64,000 nt of DNA from the NCBI GenBank assembly GCA_014155875.1, contig JACEFZ010021378.1:80315-144314 (forward strand), given 5' to 3'. The translations under genes and the position numbers were made by a program. The notes under the pieces were generated by a model. It did not search any database. It was not told the origin of the DNA and saw nothing but the letters and a program-made list of their open reading frames with translations. Positions 11,700-24,339 of the stretch are shown here, one piece after another. Every line of letters begins with the position of its first letter. Positions within the stretch are counted from its first letter, which is position 1. The DNA comes from Cepaea nemoralis. Lineage: Eukaryota; Mollusca; Gastropoda; Stylommatophora; Helicidae.

Positions 11700-12544
11700 G
11701 TAAGGTGTAAGATAAGCATGTGTTGTACACCAAATTATCGTATTAGAAAGAATATTAAGGTAAAACATGTTACATGTTTGGCGACTGAGAATTATTGCAG
11801 CAGAACACCTCAATCGACGGGTTGTCTTTGCTTGTATCAAACATAACTGAAGCGTTAAAGCAAACATCAACGACAGCGGTAATCCACTTGTTTATCAAAG
11901 ACGAACATCGACACCATTCTCTTCTTCGTACCATTAACAAATCTCTACGACCATGTTTGATATATTTATCAGGCACATGCATATGTGCCCAGCCAAAAAT
12001 AAAGTGTGCTTTTTTACAGAACTGTGGCATTGAAGGAATATGGTACAGCATTTATTATGACTGATTAGACCGCACTTTGTTTGAGATATTATCCACTAAT
12101 GAGTTCACATACTAATAATCCAAGACATTACAATCACTTAATCGTATTTTAGTAGCTGGTCATTTTCAGAGAAATACATTGAAATAGAAAATGTGCTATA
12201 CTTTCTTCTCTCTACTATTTGCTTTACACAAATTTACTTAAATTATACTCCAATATATTATGTGGCTTGTTTCCCTTACCTAAATCATCGGTTCTAGTTA
12301 TTTCCCTTGACGATATTAATTATATTATGCCTATTTCTAAATATTTACCAATGAAACAGTACATTGATCAACACGAGTTGCAATATTTATAACGCAATGC
12401 GGAAAACGGAAAAGAATACCAGAGGCGATTAGTGAAAATTATTGCACATTATTTCAAGTCTGTATTGTGTGTTTGTGTTTCATGCGTCTACTTCTCTTCG
12501 TCAATATGCTGCAGGGATGGGATCAGTGCCAAGGTGTTTCAGAA
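11700..12544 (-). repeat. PAL repeat, copy 3 (inverted)
   Basis: Carries the PAL blocks in reverse order: 'catgttacatgtttggcgac' (11767), the 'ctgaagcgttaaagcaaaca' block (11847), the palindrome GGCACATGCATATGTGCC (11972-11989) followed by CAGCCAAAAAT, and 'gagttgcaatatttataacg' (12375). Confidence 0.72.
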
Positions 12545-13100
12545 TCATCATCATGATCAGATGCCATGCCGATAAACGTGGGCGGTCAAGTTTGGCCATC
12601 TCACACCATCACCAGAGTCATGGATCAGCTTTGTGTTTTTGTCTCGATTATACCATGTGGCCAAGCCATACGGGTATTTACCTCTCTGCCTTCCCTTTGT
12701 TCTTTTCCAATCAAACTTGCCAATTGTCACCATTTTATCTAGTTCACTCCTTCTCATAACGTGCCCAAAACTATTGACTGCGACGTCTAATTTCCGTAAT
12801 CAGTTTACAGTTTTTAGGTGTTTATTGTAGGGCCTGCTAAATGATTCTCATGTCTTCCTTTAGTATTCTTTACATTTTGCCCAGAAGCCATATTTCCACT
12901 ACCTGAAGATTTATTTTTTTCAACGTGTCTACTCATTGTACACGTTTCACAGCCAGACAAAAGTGGAGGTTATATGTAGCACTTCAACAATCTTGTTCTC
13001 GTCACACTTGACATCTTTCTGTTGGTCAGTATGTTTTCCATCTTGCAAAATTCTACCTTTGGCAAAGCGATTCTTGTTCTAATCTCTTCAGGGCACATTT
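12545..13100 (-). pseudogene. LINE-A C-terminal fragment fused to PAL copy 3
   Basis: About 550 bp of the LINE-A 3' coding end on the minus strand. Recognisable pieces include LDKMVTIGKFDWKRTKGRQR, then GKYPYGLATWYNRD, then LIHDSGDGVRW. It is degraded and frameshifted. The 3' terminus abuts PAL in the same relative orientation as the other three copies. Confidence 0.72.
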
Positions 13101-13533
13101 CATGCTGGTGTCCTGCATGCGTCAGTTTAGATTTTAACGTTTGCTTTCAGAAAGCAAAGGCAAACTCTTTGAGCTCAGCAGTGCGGTCACTAAACTTATG
13201 TTATTTCAGTGCTATGTTTTCACTGATGTAAATAAAGACATACTTTTACCTATACTGTCATTTATTGACACTGTTCTATTCAATACAAAGCTATATATCT
13301 GCACAGGAATAGTTCCTCATATACAATTTAGATCCTGCTGTGCGGCCAATGGTACCGTTAAATATCAGTCGCATGGTTACCGACAATGCTGACATAACTA
13401 GGCCGCCGTCTAATTTAATCTTCTGTCAGGTCATCTCATGATAGCATTTGCCAGTTCAGTGTCCGTAGAATCCAAATATCCTGGTGTCAGGGCCCAGCCT
13501 TGGTGAACAGACCTGAGCAACGATTCTAAAAAA
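13101..13533. other. Unassigned DNA
   Basis: No gene or repeat recognised. Confidence 0.4.
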
Positions 13534-13760
13534 AAAAAATTGTTTCTGGTATCCCTAGCTGGTTTATGTCTCATGTCCATTGTCTCTAGAATCACTAGCT
13601 GCTTCATGTTTGATCTTCATTGTCTCTGGAATAATTACTGCTTCAAGTCTGATCTTCATTGTCTCTGGAATAATTACTGCTTCAAGTCTGATCTTCATTG
13701 TCTCTGGAATAATTACTGCTTCAAGTCTGATCTTCATTGTCTCTTATATTGCTAGCTGCT
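13534..13760. repeat. 39-bp minisatellite
   Basis: Three matching 39-bp units from 13612 (starting GATCTTCATTGTCTCTGG), with degenerate units on both sides. Because 39 is divisible by 3, open frames with a 13-residue period appear; they are not genes. Confidence 0.88.
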
Positions 13761-13795
13761 TCTAGTGTAATATTGTAAGTACACATTGGCATTTT

Positions 13796-13818
13796 GTATG
13801 TGTATGTGTGTGTGCGCA

Positions 13819-13857
<39 letters not shown>

Positions 13858-13868
13858 CTGTCTGTCTT
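13796..13868. repeat. Interrupted (GT)n/(TCTG)n microsatellite
   Basis: A GT-rich run with C and A interruptions, ending in TCTGTCTGTC. It is followed by 500 bp of unremarkable AT-rich DNA up to repeat Y. Confidence 0.85.
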
Positions 13869-14379
13869 TGTTATCTCTAATTATTTTATTTCGTTGTTGA
13901 GATAAAGGAGATGAAGTGAAATTAAAACACGCTCTTATCTTAGATAACAATTTGCTCGTTTCTGTTTGCATCATGTTTCTCTTTGTCAAAAGTGTTGTTA
14001 TAATCTATCAAATACAAGCCAGCAAAAGTTAGAGCACAATACGAGTGTGAAGATAACATCAAGAGATGAGCGAACATCAATTTGACAGCACGTACAGTCA
14101 TAGTGAGGGACAGGCAGTGTTGGGGATCCACTGCACATTGATTACATTCAATTGTTCCCACATCTTTAATGTTTCTTCAAGTTATTCTGATTTTCTTTAG
14201 TATTATTCTTAGTGTTAAAAATATCTGGAACAAGGAATACCACATGTCAGCTTACAAAATACCTCAAATTAATTGTAAACAAACTTTGAAATTAAATAAT
14301 AACAATGCGTTTACTTACAGTGCGCGTTTCCTTATCAATTGTGTGTACATATGAGGTCAGACTGATTGTGAACATTCTG

Positions 14380-15745
<1,366 letters not shown>

Positions 15746-16497
15746 TGATTGATTGATTGACTGATTGATTGATTGATTGATTGATTGATTTAGGAACCGA
15801 CATCACAGAATTCGGGACATTCCCATAAGCGCTCCGTCCCCATCCTCAGCAGCCAGCGAGGAGTTCCAACACTAATAGTTCCAGTAGCAATCTGATTATA
15901 TGTCCGTCTCTCCTTTCCTCTGAGCGTCGAGCGTCGGCCAGATCCCCTCGTCACACCTCGCTACCTCATTCTTACCAGGACTATGGTGATCCATTTGCTC
16001 ATCCGAGGTGTACACGTGCTCCCACAAGGCCGCAACCATGGCTGTCTTGTCATGCATCAATACTCCACCAAGTTTTGCGAGCCAGCCAATCTGTCAGCCT
16101 GTTCATTCCCCAGCAAACTGGCATGCCCCAGAGAAAAATAACTTCAGGTGATCCTTGCAACTCGTGACCTCCGAAGCGAAGCAAGCCACTCAGCACGAAG
16201 CCTGTCTGTCCTCACCCTACTCATCATGCTTTCTAAGTCAGTTACAATCACAATGTGTGTATGTATCGTTTTCTCTATCCAGCGGAAAGCTGCACTGACC
16301 GCCTCCACCTCCATTCTTAAGCTAGATGTTGTGTCATCATACGCCAATCTCTCCTGCACCAAACGTCGACCATTAGCTTTTGCTAAAAATCCCCAGGCAC
16401 ATCTCCCACCTCTCAACAACGAACCATTCGTGTAGATAATCACATCACCCGGGCGAGAATTATCCTGAATTAGTTGCTAAATTTCCACTTCCGTGGC
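15746..16497 (-). pseudogene. RNH1 LINE copy inserted in repeat Y
   Basis: A minus-strand RNase H fragment. 16443-16144 is open and reads IIYTNGSLLRGG, SSLRMEVEAVSAAFRWIE and IVIVTDLESMMS. The first catalytic Asp is replaced by Asn in YTNGS, while Glu and the second Asp persist. Downstream pieces (HDKTAMVAALWEHV) are frameshifted. The 3' end carries the RNH1 terminus at about 15790-15840 and a tail of (AATC)n, seen on the plus strand as ATTGATTG, 15746-15790. Confidence 0.75.
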
Positions 16498-16513
16498 CCC
16501 TGCTGATGATGAG

Positions 16514-17029
16514 TTCTACTAAGCTGATCCTACCCCGATCAACTTCGAGGAAAAGTTAGGGTCCATCACGGGCTCAAAATGATAGTCCTGTGTTTACCCT
16601 CACAGCCTTATTAATCCGAAAGTGATTGTTATCTATATGGGGTAATGTCTTGAAGACGCTTTTACTTCATATATAATGTCCGTTAAGTAAGCGAATGGTG
16701 TTTATTTATATTACATTTCATGTTATATCACCCTGTTGTCAAATATAAGAAACATGCACTATGCAAATTATATTTATCGTACTGTCGTCAATGTGTGTCC
16801 ATTACATGCAAAAAAAAGTTTTCACACTAAGATACATGATATTGCACTTAGTCATAGATCCGCAAACTTTATAACCAGGTGAACTCAACCTTATCGCCCT
16901 TAGTATTACACATCTATTGTGGTTGTATCCCCTGATTACGTGAAAATAAGTATATGTGTTTCTATGTCTCACATATACGTTTCTTGGTTGACGGTATATT
17001 AGAACATCAATATTGGGATCAATCAAGAC
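16514..17029 (+). repeat. Repeat Y, copy 1, right part
   Basis: 16514-16645 is a diverged direct repeat of 15600-15745, so the LINE is bracketed by similar sequence. 16830-17010 matches the right half of Y copy 3 at 49375-49520 ('actaagatacatgatat...' and 'attgtggttgt'). Confidence 0.6.
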
Positions 17030-17489
17030 ATTTATTCATTCAGTAGAACCTTGCTCTCATAACAACCTTTTGGAAAACTTGGTCATCAGCAAGATACACC
17101 CATTTGGAGATCATCTACCACATTCTGCACCCATCTTCTCTGTGGCCTTCCACTTCCCGTCTTCTTGGGCACACACAATTCATGATTTTTCTCTCTAACG
17201 TCTATGATGTTTCAAGTGCAATAAATATTTCAGTTTTCTTTGTTTAATTGTCTTTAGTAGCCACCCTTCTTCAATACTCAAACCGTGTCGTGTGGATGCA
17301 TTTGTTCGTTTCTGTATTTAAGATTTTCTTAGAACTCGTCTATAACATTTATATTCAAAGGCATTTATGCGCTTTCCAGAGTGTAAAGTAAGTGCCCAGA
17401 TCTCAATGGCGTATTTCGCAATAGGAAAGATGCATGCACTTAAATATCTAATTTGTGTAGTTCTATCTGCCCCACACCATAATTTATTC
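17030..17489 (-). pseudogene. LINE-C 3' fragment
   Basis: The minus strand encodes the end of an RTE-like LINE. The clearest piece is GSGRPQRRWVQNVVDDLQMG near 17100-17165, matching RRWVQDVADDLQIGVSDAGH at 38640. Its tail is a short ATTC run (17033-17043). Upstream, at 17490, it is joined directly to an S3 SINE head and core in the same orientation. Confidence 0.65.
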
Positions 17490-17655
17490 AGTAGTTTGTC
17501 ATTGCTTTCTGAGCGACCGGCTCATTTATCCCGCAAGTCACCAGCGATGGTAGAACCGCTTCCAGTTCTCGCCCGCTACGAGACTCTGTGTGATAAACGG
17601 GATTACGGAGAAAGTGGTGTAACCCCTCGGCCAGAGAGACCGGTTGCCAAGTGGT
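17490..17655 (-). mobile_element. SINE S3 head and core fused to LINE-C
   Basis: The minus strand contains a tRNA-related head (B-box-like GGTTCTACC near 17551) and the S3 core AGAAAGCAATGACAAACTAC (17491-17510). Where complete S3 copies continue into their own 3' tail, this one continues into LINE-C. The 5' end shares GGTCTCTCTGGC with 62995. Confidence 0.6.
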
Positions 17656-18354
17656 AGAGCAAAAAATTTGACGTAAACAAATAATTGCGACAAAGTCGCG
17701 AACAAAAGGGTAATAGAAACTAAGACCTTGACGTGGAAAACAAATACCTCAGAAGATGTTGTTAAGAACAACAAAAACATTCGGATCACAGAGCTTGACT
17801 AGAGAAGGAGCACATTCACGTCGTCTCTAATTTATAAAGATATTTACTGGCAGGACGACATTATTCATGGCTAAGATATATTAGAAAGGAGAACCTGAAA
17901 AGCAAGGCATTTTACTTATCAGGATTAAGTCCTTGAGACAGATGCGGAATCTAGGAATGCGACTGAGAATTTCACACCAGAAAGACACTTCGGTAACCTT
18001 AGATGGACAGAAGGATGCAATACTAAGTTGATAGTTCTCAGTAGCTAGTCTGGTCAACAGTTGAATATGTATAATTGATGTTTTCTTACGATCGTCCCGT
18101 TTGACATTTCCAGACCCGATCGAAACTTATTGAGATTCATAAATTGCCTGAATTGATCACAGCTCAAAAATCTGGGCTAATAAACTTAGCCGTATCAATG
18201 AGATTGCCAGCCTTCGAGTGAGTCCTTTTATTGATGTTCCGTTGATGCTTCTTTGCTGGATCGTTTTCTGCAACTCTAGACGATGTTTTGTTCGAGCTTA
18301 TGTTTTAATGTTATGCCAGATCACGTCTCAGAAAACATTATAACATAATATTCT
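17656..18354. other. Unassigned DNA
   Basis: No recognised gene or repeat over about 700 bp. Confidence 0.4.
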
Positions 18355-18930
18355 TATACAAGTGAATCGGTACAACTATCTCGGAACATTTATACTATCT
18401 GCTGTGAGATGCCTTGAAGAGATTAGAATAATATATATATATATATATATATCACAATGGTACAGTTTGTAAGATGGACAACATACTGACCAATAGAAAG
18501 ATGTCAAGCGCAACGAGAATAAAAGATTGTTGAAGTGTTACATAGAATATTTACTTTTGTATGCCTATGAAATGTAGGTAATGAGCAGACATGGTGAAAA
18601 ACACATAATGACATCCAAAATCTGGTTTCTGAGGAAATGACAACTAATACAACGGAAAATACAGAACAACCAATCAGCAAGCCTACAAAAATTAAATGAA
18701 AACAGTGAACTTATTTGTAAATGAGATGCCGACAGTAAAATTGTTTGGGCACGCTTACAAGAAGAAATAAGCTAGAGAACTCGGTTACACCAGGCAATTT
18801 TAATGAGAAAATAACACGAGGAAGGCAGAGAGGCAAACATCTCTATGGCTTGGCCACATGGCAGTGGGCCATAACTCCGGTGATCATGTGAGCTGGCGAA
18901 ACATGACAGCCCATGTTTATCATCATGGCA
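18355..18930 (+). pseudogene. LINE-A C-terminal fragment fused to PAL copy 4
   Basis: Starts at the sequence for QVNRYNYLGT and runs to the LINE-A end ('ccatgtttatcatcatggca'). It has many stops and a (TA)n expansion at 18429-18452 inside what was coding sequence. It passes into PAL through GAGACACCATGGCACTGAC. Confidence 0.7.
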
Positions 18931-19790
18931 CCTGATCAAGATGATAATCGTGAGACACCATGGCACTGACCAGCATCCCTACAGCATATTGATCTAGACG
19001 GGCATGAAACACAAGCACAAATTGCAGACTTAAAATAATGTGCAGTAATTTTCACTAGTCACCTATTTCATTATTTGTGCTACCCGCCTTCTTCATTGCG
19101 TAATGAATATTGCAACCCGTCACAATCATTGTAAAATCTTAGGTAAAATGTGGAAATATTTGTAATAGGAGATCAAAGTATAAAGAGATATAAAACGAAA
19201 TTGTGTTTGTAAGCAACAAGGGAGAGAAGGAAACATTTATTGAAGTATAAATGTAGGTTATGTAATGCAAATTGCTACTTTGAAGAAAGTATATCATGAT
19301 TTCAAAATTAATACATTTGCCGATATGATCAAAAGGAACTAAAATGAATTTAAGCAATAGCAATATCTTAGATTTTCAGTATGCGACCTCACGTGGTAGA
19401 TAATATTTCAAACGACGTGTAGTCTACCTTCTGCATACTATATCTGGTGCACTATCCCGCTGAGTGCATTATTAGAACGTAACACATAGGTATTTTTTGG
19501 CTGGCACATGTACATGTGCCTCATAACGATACAAAATAAGGTGGCAGCTATATTTAATGGCACCAATTAACAAATGATATCACTGTTCATCTTTGATTCA
19601 CAAGTGGATCATGGTAGTCGCTGATACCTCCCCTAAAGCTCTAGTTATCTAGCAAAGACAAACCACCGTTTAATGTGTTCAACTGAAATGTAAGTCGTCA
19701 AACATGTAACATGCTTACCTTACACTACGTTCTAATAAGAGAATTTGGTGACAAAACATATTTGTGTCTTACCCGTTACTAGGTCCGCTC
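18931..19790 (+). repeat. PAL repeat, copy 4
   Basis: Contains 'atgtgcagtaattttcacta' (19039), 'gtaatgaatattgcaacccg', the perfect palindrome GGCACATGTACATGTGCC (19503-19520) preceded by TTTTTTGGCT, and the terminal 'gccaaacatgtaaca'-like block near 19698. Confidence 0.75.
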
Positions 19791-19794
19791 ATCA

Positions 19795-20112
19795 CTGTAT
19801 CGACATGAAACTGACTTACACACTGACTCAACACCAAAGTGTTATTACCTCTGCCCATCGTGTACATGGTTGACCTCTTTGTCTGGTTTTATTTGGACTG
19901 TTCATCATTGTCTGTTGTGGTATAATGTTATTTGGTAGAGTATTTATATGGCCGAACCATTTAACTGGCTATTTTCTAATACAATCTAGCTCTACTATAA
20001 CACACACTTTAGTCCTGATTTGTTGTAACACGGAGTCGGTAGGGAGATTGTTTTGTTGAGTGTTTTTGAATATCTATTGTTACGTTTTTTGTTCTTTAAT
20101 ATTGGTGCCATT
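19795..20112 (-). pseudogene. LINE-E C-terminal fragment
   Basis: The minus strand reads, in order, KWFGHINTLPNNIIPQQ, then TMMNSPNKTRQRGQPCTR. Both match KWFGHAIRLPTNSIAQQ and MMYRPDGSRGRGRPRRR at 61060-61150. The upstream part 20033-20112 is duplicated at 20697-20775. Confidence 0.6.
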
Positions 20113-20164
20113 TGTCCAATTACTTGGTTTGCCTTACTGTATCTACGTTCGATCTCCTCTTATT

Positions 20165-20245
20165 AATGTGCAATTTGATAGCCATATTGGATAAAACCCG
20201 GTGCAATGAGGTCGACCCTGTGGACTTTTAAACGACTTTTTTTTT
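20165..20245 (+). mobile_element. SINE S1 3' end fragment
   Basis: Matches the end of the S1 SINE at 40121-40361: GGATAAAACCCGGTGCAATG, GTCGACCCTGTGGACTTTTA and a terminal T-run. It is 5'-truncated. Confidence 0.65.
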
Positions 20246-20617
20246 AATCAACACTTCAAATTGCAGCACCATAATAATCGCATTCTGTGTTATTACCATT
20301 ATATTCAATTGATCTTTTCTTACAACCACACACAATATTGTTATCCCTTGGGAATCAATAACAACCTGTCAATGATCCTTGATTGCTCAACACAGGATAC
20401 TAATAACAGAACAATTAATTCTACAGCCAGCTTCCAAAAATTTAATTAATGTGTCTTCATTTAACTTTCAGAACTGCAGAAATTATGCAGCACATTTTTG
20501 TTAGTACCACAGCCACTGACTATACTATCACAAATAACAAGTTCTGTTTAAACACCGGAAAACTCAGCAATAACAGTTTATTAGATTAAAAGTGACCTGT
20601 TTACAATCTATGTACAT
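20246..20617. other. Unassigned AT-rich DNA
   Basis: No recognised gene or repeat. Confidence 0.4.
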
Positions 20618-20618
20618 C

Positions 20619-20696
<78 letters not shown>

Positions 20697-20775
20697 GGAG
20701 TCGGTAGGGAGCTTGTTTTGTTGAGTGTTTTTGAATATCTATTGTTACGTTTTTGTTCTTTAGTATTGGTGCCAG
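20618..20775 (-). repeat. (TA)n plus LINE-E fragment before LINE-A
   Basis: 20618-20696 is (TA)n with one phase break. 20697-20775 repeats 20033-20112 almost exactly (a minus-strand LINE-E fragment). It joins the plus-strand LINE-A at ...GGTGCCAGACAATGAAC, where LINE-A proper reads GATTGCAGACAATGAAC. Confidence 0.65.
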
Positions 20776-21521
20776 ACAATGAACAAGACCTGCAAAATTT
20801 AGTAGATGCGGTTGTTACACACAGTGAACAACAAGGGTTAGAATTAAATTGTAAAAAGACACAGATTATGGTCGTCACTAGGAAGAACGAAATACCACAG
20901 TGTAATATACAAGTAAATGGGAATATTCTTCAACAAGTGAATAGGTACAATTATCTTGGAACAGTAATAACATCTGATGGGAGATGCCTGGAAGAGATTA
21001 GAACAAGAATCGCCATGGCAAAAGTAGCCGTTAGCAAGATGAAAAGCATACTGACCAATAAAAAGATGTCAATTGAAACGAGAAAAAGAGTGTTGAGGTG
21101 CTACATAGAACCTGTACTTTTATATGGATGTGAAGCTTGGACAATGAGCAGCCAGGCTGAAAAACATCTGATGGCTGTAGAAATGTGGTTTCTGAGGAAA
21201 ATGCAAAGAATACCATGGACGGCCAGAAAGACCAATGAACAAGTCCTTCAAGAAACAAATGAAGATCGTAAACTGATTAGAGACATTAGACGTAGACATT
21301 CAAAATTTTTTGGACATGTTATGAGAAGAAATGATTTGGAGAACTTGGTGACAACTGGTAAGATCGAGGGGAACAGACCAAGGGGAAGACCTAGAAACAA
21401 GTATCTGGATGGCTTGGTCTTGTGGCATGGTCGAGACAGAAACACGGAACTGATCCACGACTCTGGTGATCGAGTGAGATGGCAGAACATGACCGCCCAC
21501 GCTTACCGGCATGGCACATGA
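20776..21521 (+). CDS. LINE-A RT C-terminal portion, open
   Basis: About 248 open codons of a non-LTR retrotransposon ORF from just after RT motif C to the natural stop. It begins NEQDLQNLVDAVV and includes MVVTRKNEIPQCNIQVNG, YNYLGTVITSDGRCLEEI, LYGCEAWTMSSQAEKHL, FFGHVMRRNDLENLVTTG and the terminal HAYRHGT. The open frame extends upstream through (TA)n, which is an artefact. The catalytic YADD lies upstream and is missing, so it cannot be active alone. The tail is GATGGATGATGGA followed by (TA)n to 21579, typical of RTE-like simple-repeat ends. It is very close to the copy at 58590-59338. Confidence 0.78.
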
Positions 21522-21529
21522 TGGATGAT

Positions 21530-21579
<50 letters not shown>

Positions 21580-21586
<7 letters not shown>

Positions 21587-22049
21587 GCATAAGGCATGAT
21601 GGAGTCAAAATTGGCGAGGGTAGCGATTATAATGGATATAGAAATAAAAGGACATTGGACTGTATCAGACATAATATTATTAGTAAAGTATTTTGATGAT
21701 TATAAGCCTTCACTCTTACCTGCGTCAACAGAGAGACATCAATGGAATATCCTTAAACGAATTCTCACTTTGACTGAATCCAATTTTCATATTGATTGCC
21801 TTAAAACAGAATTTGGCAATTTGCTTATTCTAAATTACTCGATTGTTCCCTTACGTTGAAAACAATATGGCGTCTTGCCTACATATCAATTTCTCAGCAG
21901 CCTGTTATTACAACCATATATCAGCTGGCTAGCGTAAAAACATTAGTGAGAATGTTTTTTTTTCCCTTGACAATTATATGTAAACATACAAATATATGCA
22001 TTTCCGCAAAATGACAGATAATAAGCAGCATATTCACACCAACCCTATG
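21580..22049. other. Unassigned DNA
   Basis: Short open stretches only. No recognised protein or repeat. Confidence 0.4.
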
Positions 22050-22470
22050 TTACCAATCTCGAACCTGGACTTTATCCAAATCACACTTTCGCAAAATCAA
22101 CACCTGCGAGATGAGATGCCTGAGGAGAGCTGCCAACTTAACAATCAGAGGCCGAGCAAGAAATGCTGTTATCAGACAGACTGTGGGATCAACACCTAGT
22201 GCCAAATTTATTGAAAGACAGAAGATCAAGTGGTTTGGCAATGTCGTTAGAATGCAGCACCATCAACTAACATAACTGGCCTTACAACAAAGATCATCTG
22301 CGACGAGACCAAGAGGACACCCAAAAAGAAAGTGGATTGACGACATCAAAGACATTGTACAATCACACGGAATGAGACTATCCAGTGCCGCCCATCGGGT
22401 GCTGGAGCGCAAATTATTCCTCCCCACGACGCTTGAAGGCAGAAGTGGAAGATTTTGATGATGATGATGG
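22050..22470 (+). pseudogene. LINE-F C-terminal fragment
   Basis: Reads CEMRCLRRAANLTIRGRARN, then AKFIERQKIKWFGNVVRMQ, then RPRGHPKRKWIDDIKDIV with stops between. This is the basic C-terminal region of an RTE-like LINE family distinct from A to E. It ends in GATGATGATGATGG at 22458-22471, its simple-repeat tail. Confidence 0.68.
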
Positions 22471-22564
22471 TATCAGTCATATTACAGGTAGGTAGGAATG
22501 TTCCTTCTCGGCTGTTCCTAAGTGTAGTTTAATTCTGAATTGTGTAAGGTGCACGCCAGGTATC

Positions 22565-22665
22565 CACAATGTCACACCAGTTGTAACCAAGTTCTCTAGT
22601 ATATTTCTACTCGTGGCGTGTCTTTTGAAACCACTTATTGACAAATCCAAGGCCATAAAAAAGTA
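22565..22665 (-). pseudogene. LINE-A scrap
   Basis: The minus strand reads KRHATSRNILENLVTTG, a short relic of the LINE-A FGHVMRRNDLENLVTTG region. Confidence 0.45.
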
Positions 22666-23275
22666 AATGCCCATTATCTATATCTTATGTTAGAGAATTA
22701 TTTATACTTTCTAAGAGATCTTGCGTTTTTGGATTCAGAGTAATGCTTTCATTGCAGAGGCTTCGTATATACATGTTAAACATGATCTTCCTTTCCTCCC
22801 TTATTGGGTATAGCATCGATTATAGTTGTACCCCTTTATAGAAAAACGTCATGGTCTACATGTTTCTACATTTCTAGCTACTGATATTAGGGGCGACCAA
22901 CACACATTACAGGGTTCCTCTGTCTACATGTACATACAACATAGACAATCACCCGAAAAGAACAGAACCAGAACAACGACGACTACCAACCTCTTGACCG
23001 ACAAGGGCAGGTCACCTTTAAGTCTTCGGACAGGGCAAACCGACTAAACACGCACATGTACAGATGTTGAGTGACTCACCACCATGCTCATGACGGCATA
23101 TACAACGACATATTACGCTCTCCCGGATTTCGCCCCGTACAGCCAGCCAAGACGGGATTACTAAATGAGTGAGACGGCATGCTCTCAAAACTGTTTGGAA
23201 TACAAGAAGAGCTCCACAAACACTGTTGACTGCATCACTGGTTTGTCGGTGTAATCATAGTAGCGCTAATGCTAG
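22666..23275. other. Unassigned DNA
   Basis: No gene or repeat identified. Confidence 0.4.
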
Positions 23276-23680
23276 AACAAGAACCAATCATAGAATATTC
23301 AATTCTAACGCTATGTCGATACTACTGTATGTATCAGAAACACGGAGAAGGGTTAACACGATAACAAATAAATTACAAACATTCATTAATGTGTGCTTCT
23401 GCAAAATAGACAGACTAGAGTTGTATGGGCGAATCAACATCGAAAGAACTAAACAATTACCAGTAAACCAAGAGAAAAAAAAAGACACGTGCTGGGAAGG
23501 ACAGGCATAACAAAATCTCACAATAGTATTACTAGTAAATCAGTTGTCTGGGATCCACACAGCAAACGAAATATAGGACGACATAAAATACAATGAGCAA
23601 GGATGTATAAATAGAAAAGATAATATGTAGTGGACGTGGACGGAGCTGGGTGGGATAACTAAGATTAGGACTCTGTTTAC
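23276..23680 (+). pseudogene. LINE-D C-terminal fragment
   Basis: Reads RIFNSNAMSILLYVSETRR, then TITNKLQTFINVCFCKID, then INIERTKQLPVNQE, then a frameshifted WDPHSKRNIGR-like stretch. This is the post-RT region of another endonuclease/RT LINE, which usually has KSVLLYGCETW and LQTFINKCLR at these places. Several residues have decayed and stops follow. Confidence 0.65.
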
Positions 23681-23959
23681 TTGTTTGTTATATTCAGACT
23701 AATTCCAGTTTAGTCTGCTGGTGAGCGTGACCTGAAGTCACGTGAACATGTGGTGGATAGAGTTGGGAAGTCGCCGACACCGAGATGTTGATGTTGGTCT
23801 CAAGTGTCACACCGATTGGCAAAGCATCTTATTACAGAGACAATGGCTTTGGTCATGCACTAGTTTGATCATTCATCTAGTCTCGATGGAAACAATAAGA
23901 AGCTACCTTACTTTCAGAGTAAGGCAGATAATACAATGTAATATAGATGCAGAACATGT

Positions 23960-24330
23960 AAAGGCGCTTTGAATTAGATAAATATTTTGGAAATAATAAA
24001 GAACAGAGTTTCGTACGGTGTACATATTATTTAGGGTTATGCAATTAATTTAAATGTAAATTGTGATAAATTACTTAGATCTGCGACAAGGGAGACAAAA
24101 AATCTTATGCATTGGAGTATAAATGAAAGGTTGTGTAATGCAAATAGTTAGTGTGAAAAAAAGAATAACATGATTTCTTTGGAAATATTGCCCTTATGAT
24201 CAATAGCTACTAACATGCGTTTAAGTAAATCCGATATCTTAGATTCCATTATGTGGCTCTGCGTGGTCGATAATATTTAAAACTCAGCACATCCTCCTAC
24301 TGGATGATAGATGCAGTATACCAGTAGTAG
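23960..24330 (+). repeat. PAL repeat fragment, copy 5
   Basis: Middle PAL blocks only: 'gtataaatgaaaggttgtgt', 'catgatttctttggaaatat', 'gatcaatagctactaacatg'. No palindrome is retained. Confidence 0.6.
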
Positions 24331-24339
24331 GCCTCTTTC

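Noticed and set aside
13534..13760. CRISPR-like regular repeats
   Set aside because: Units are contiguous 39-bp minisatellite copies with no unique spacers, and there are no cas genes; the genome is eukaryotic.
20592..20775. N-terminal extension of the LINE-A frame through (TA)n
   Set aside because: The Ile-Tyr repeat is microsatellite translation fused by chance to the LINE frame.
20760..20790. Cryptic splice acceptor explaining the shared LINE-A break
   Set aside because: The full copy reads TTGATTGCAG before ACAATG, but at 20697-20775 the joined sequence is antisense LINE-E with no donor visible, so splicing does not explain both cases.
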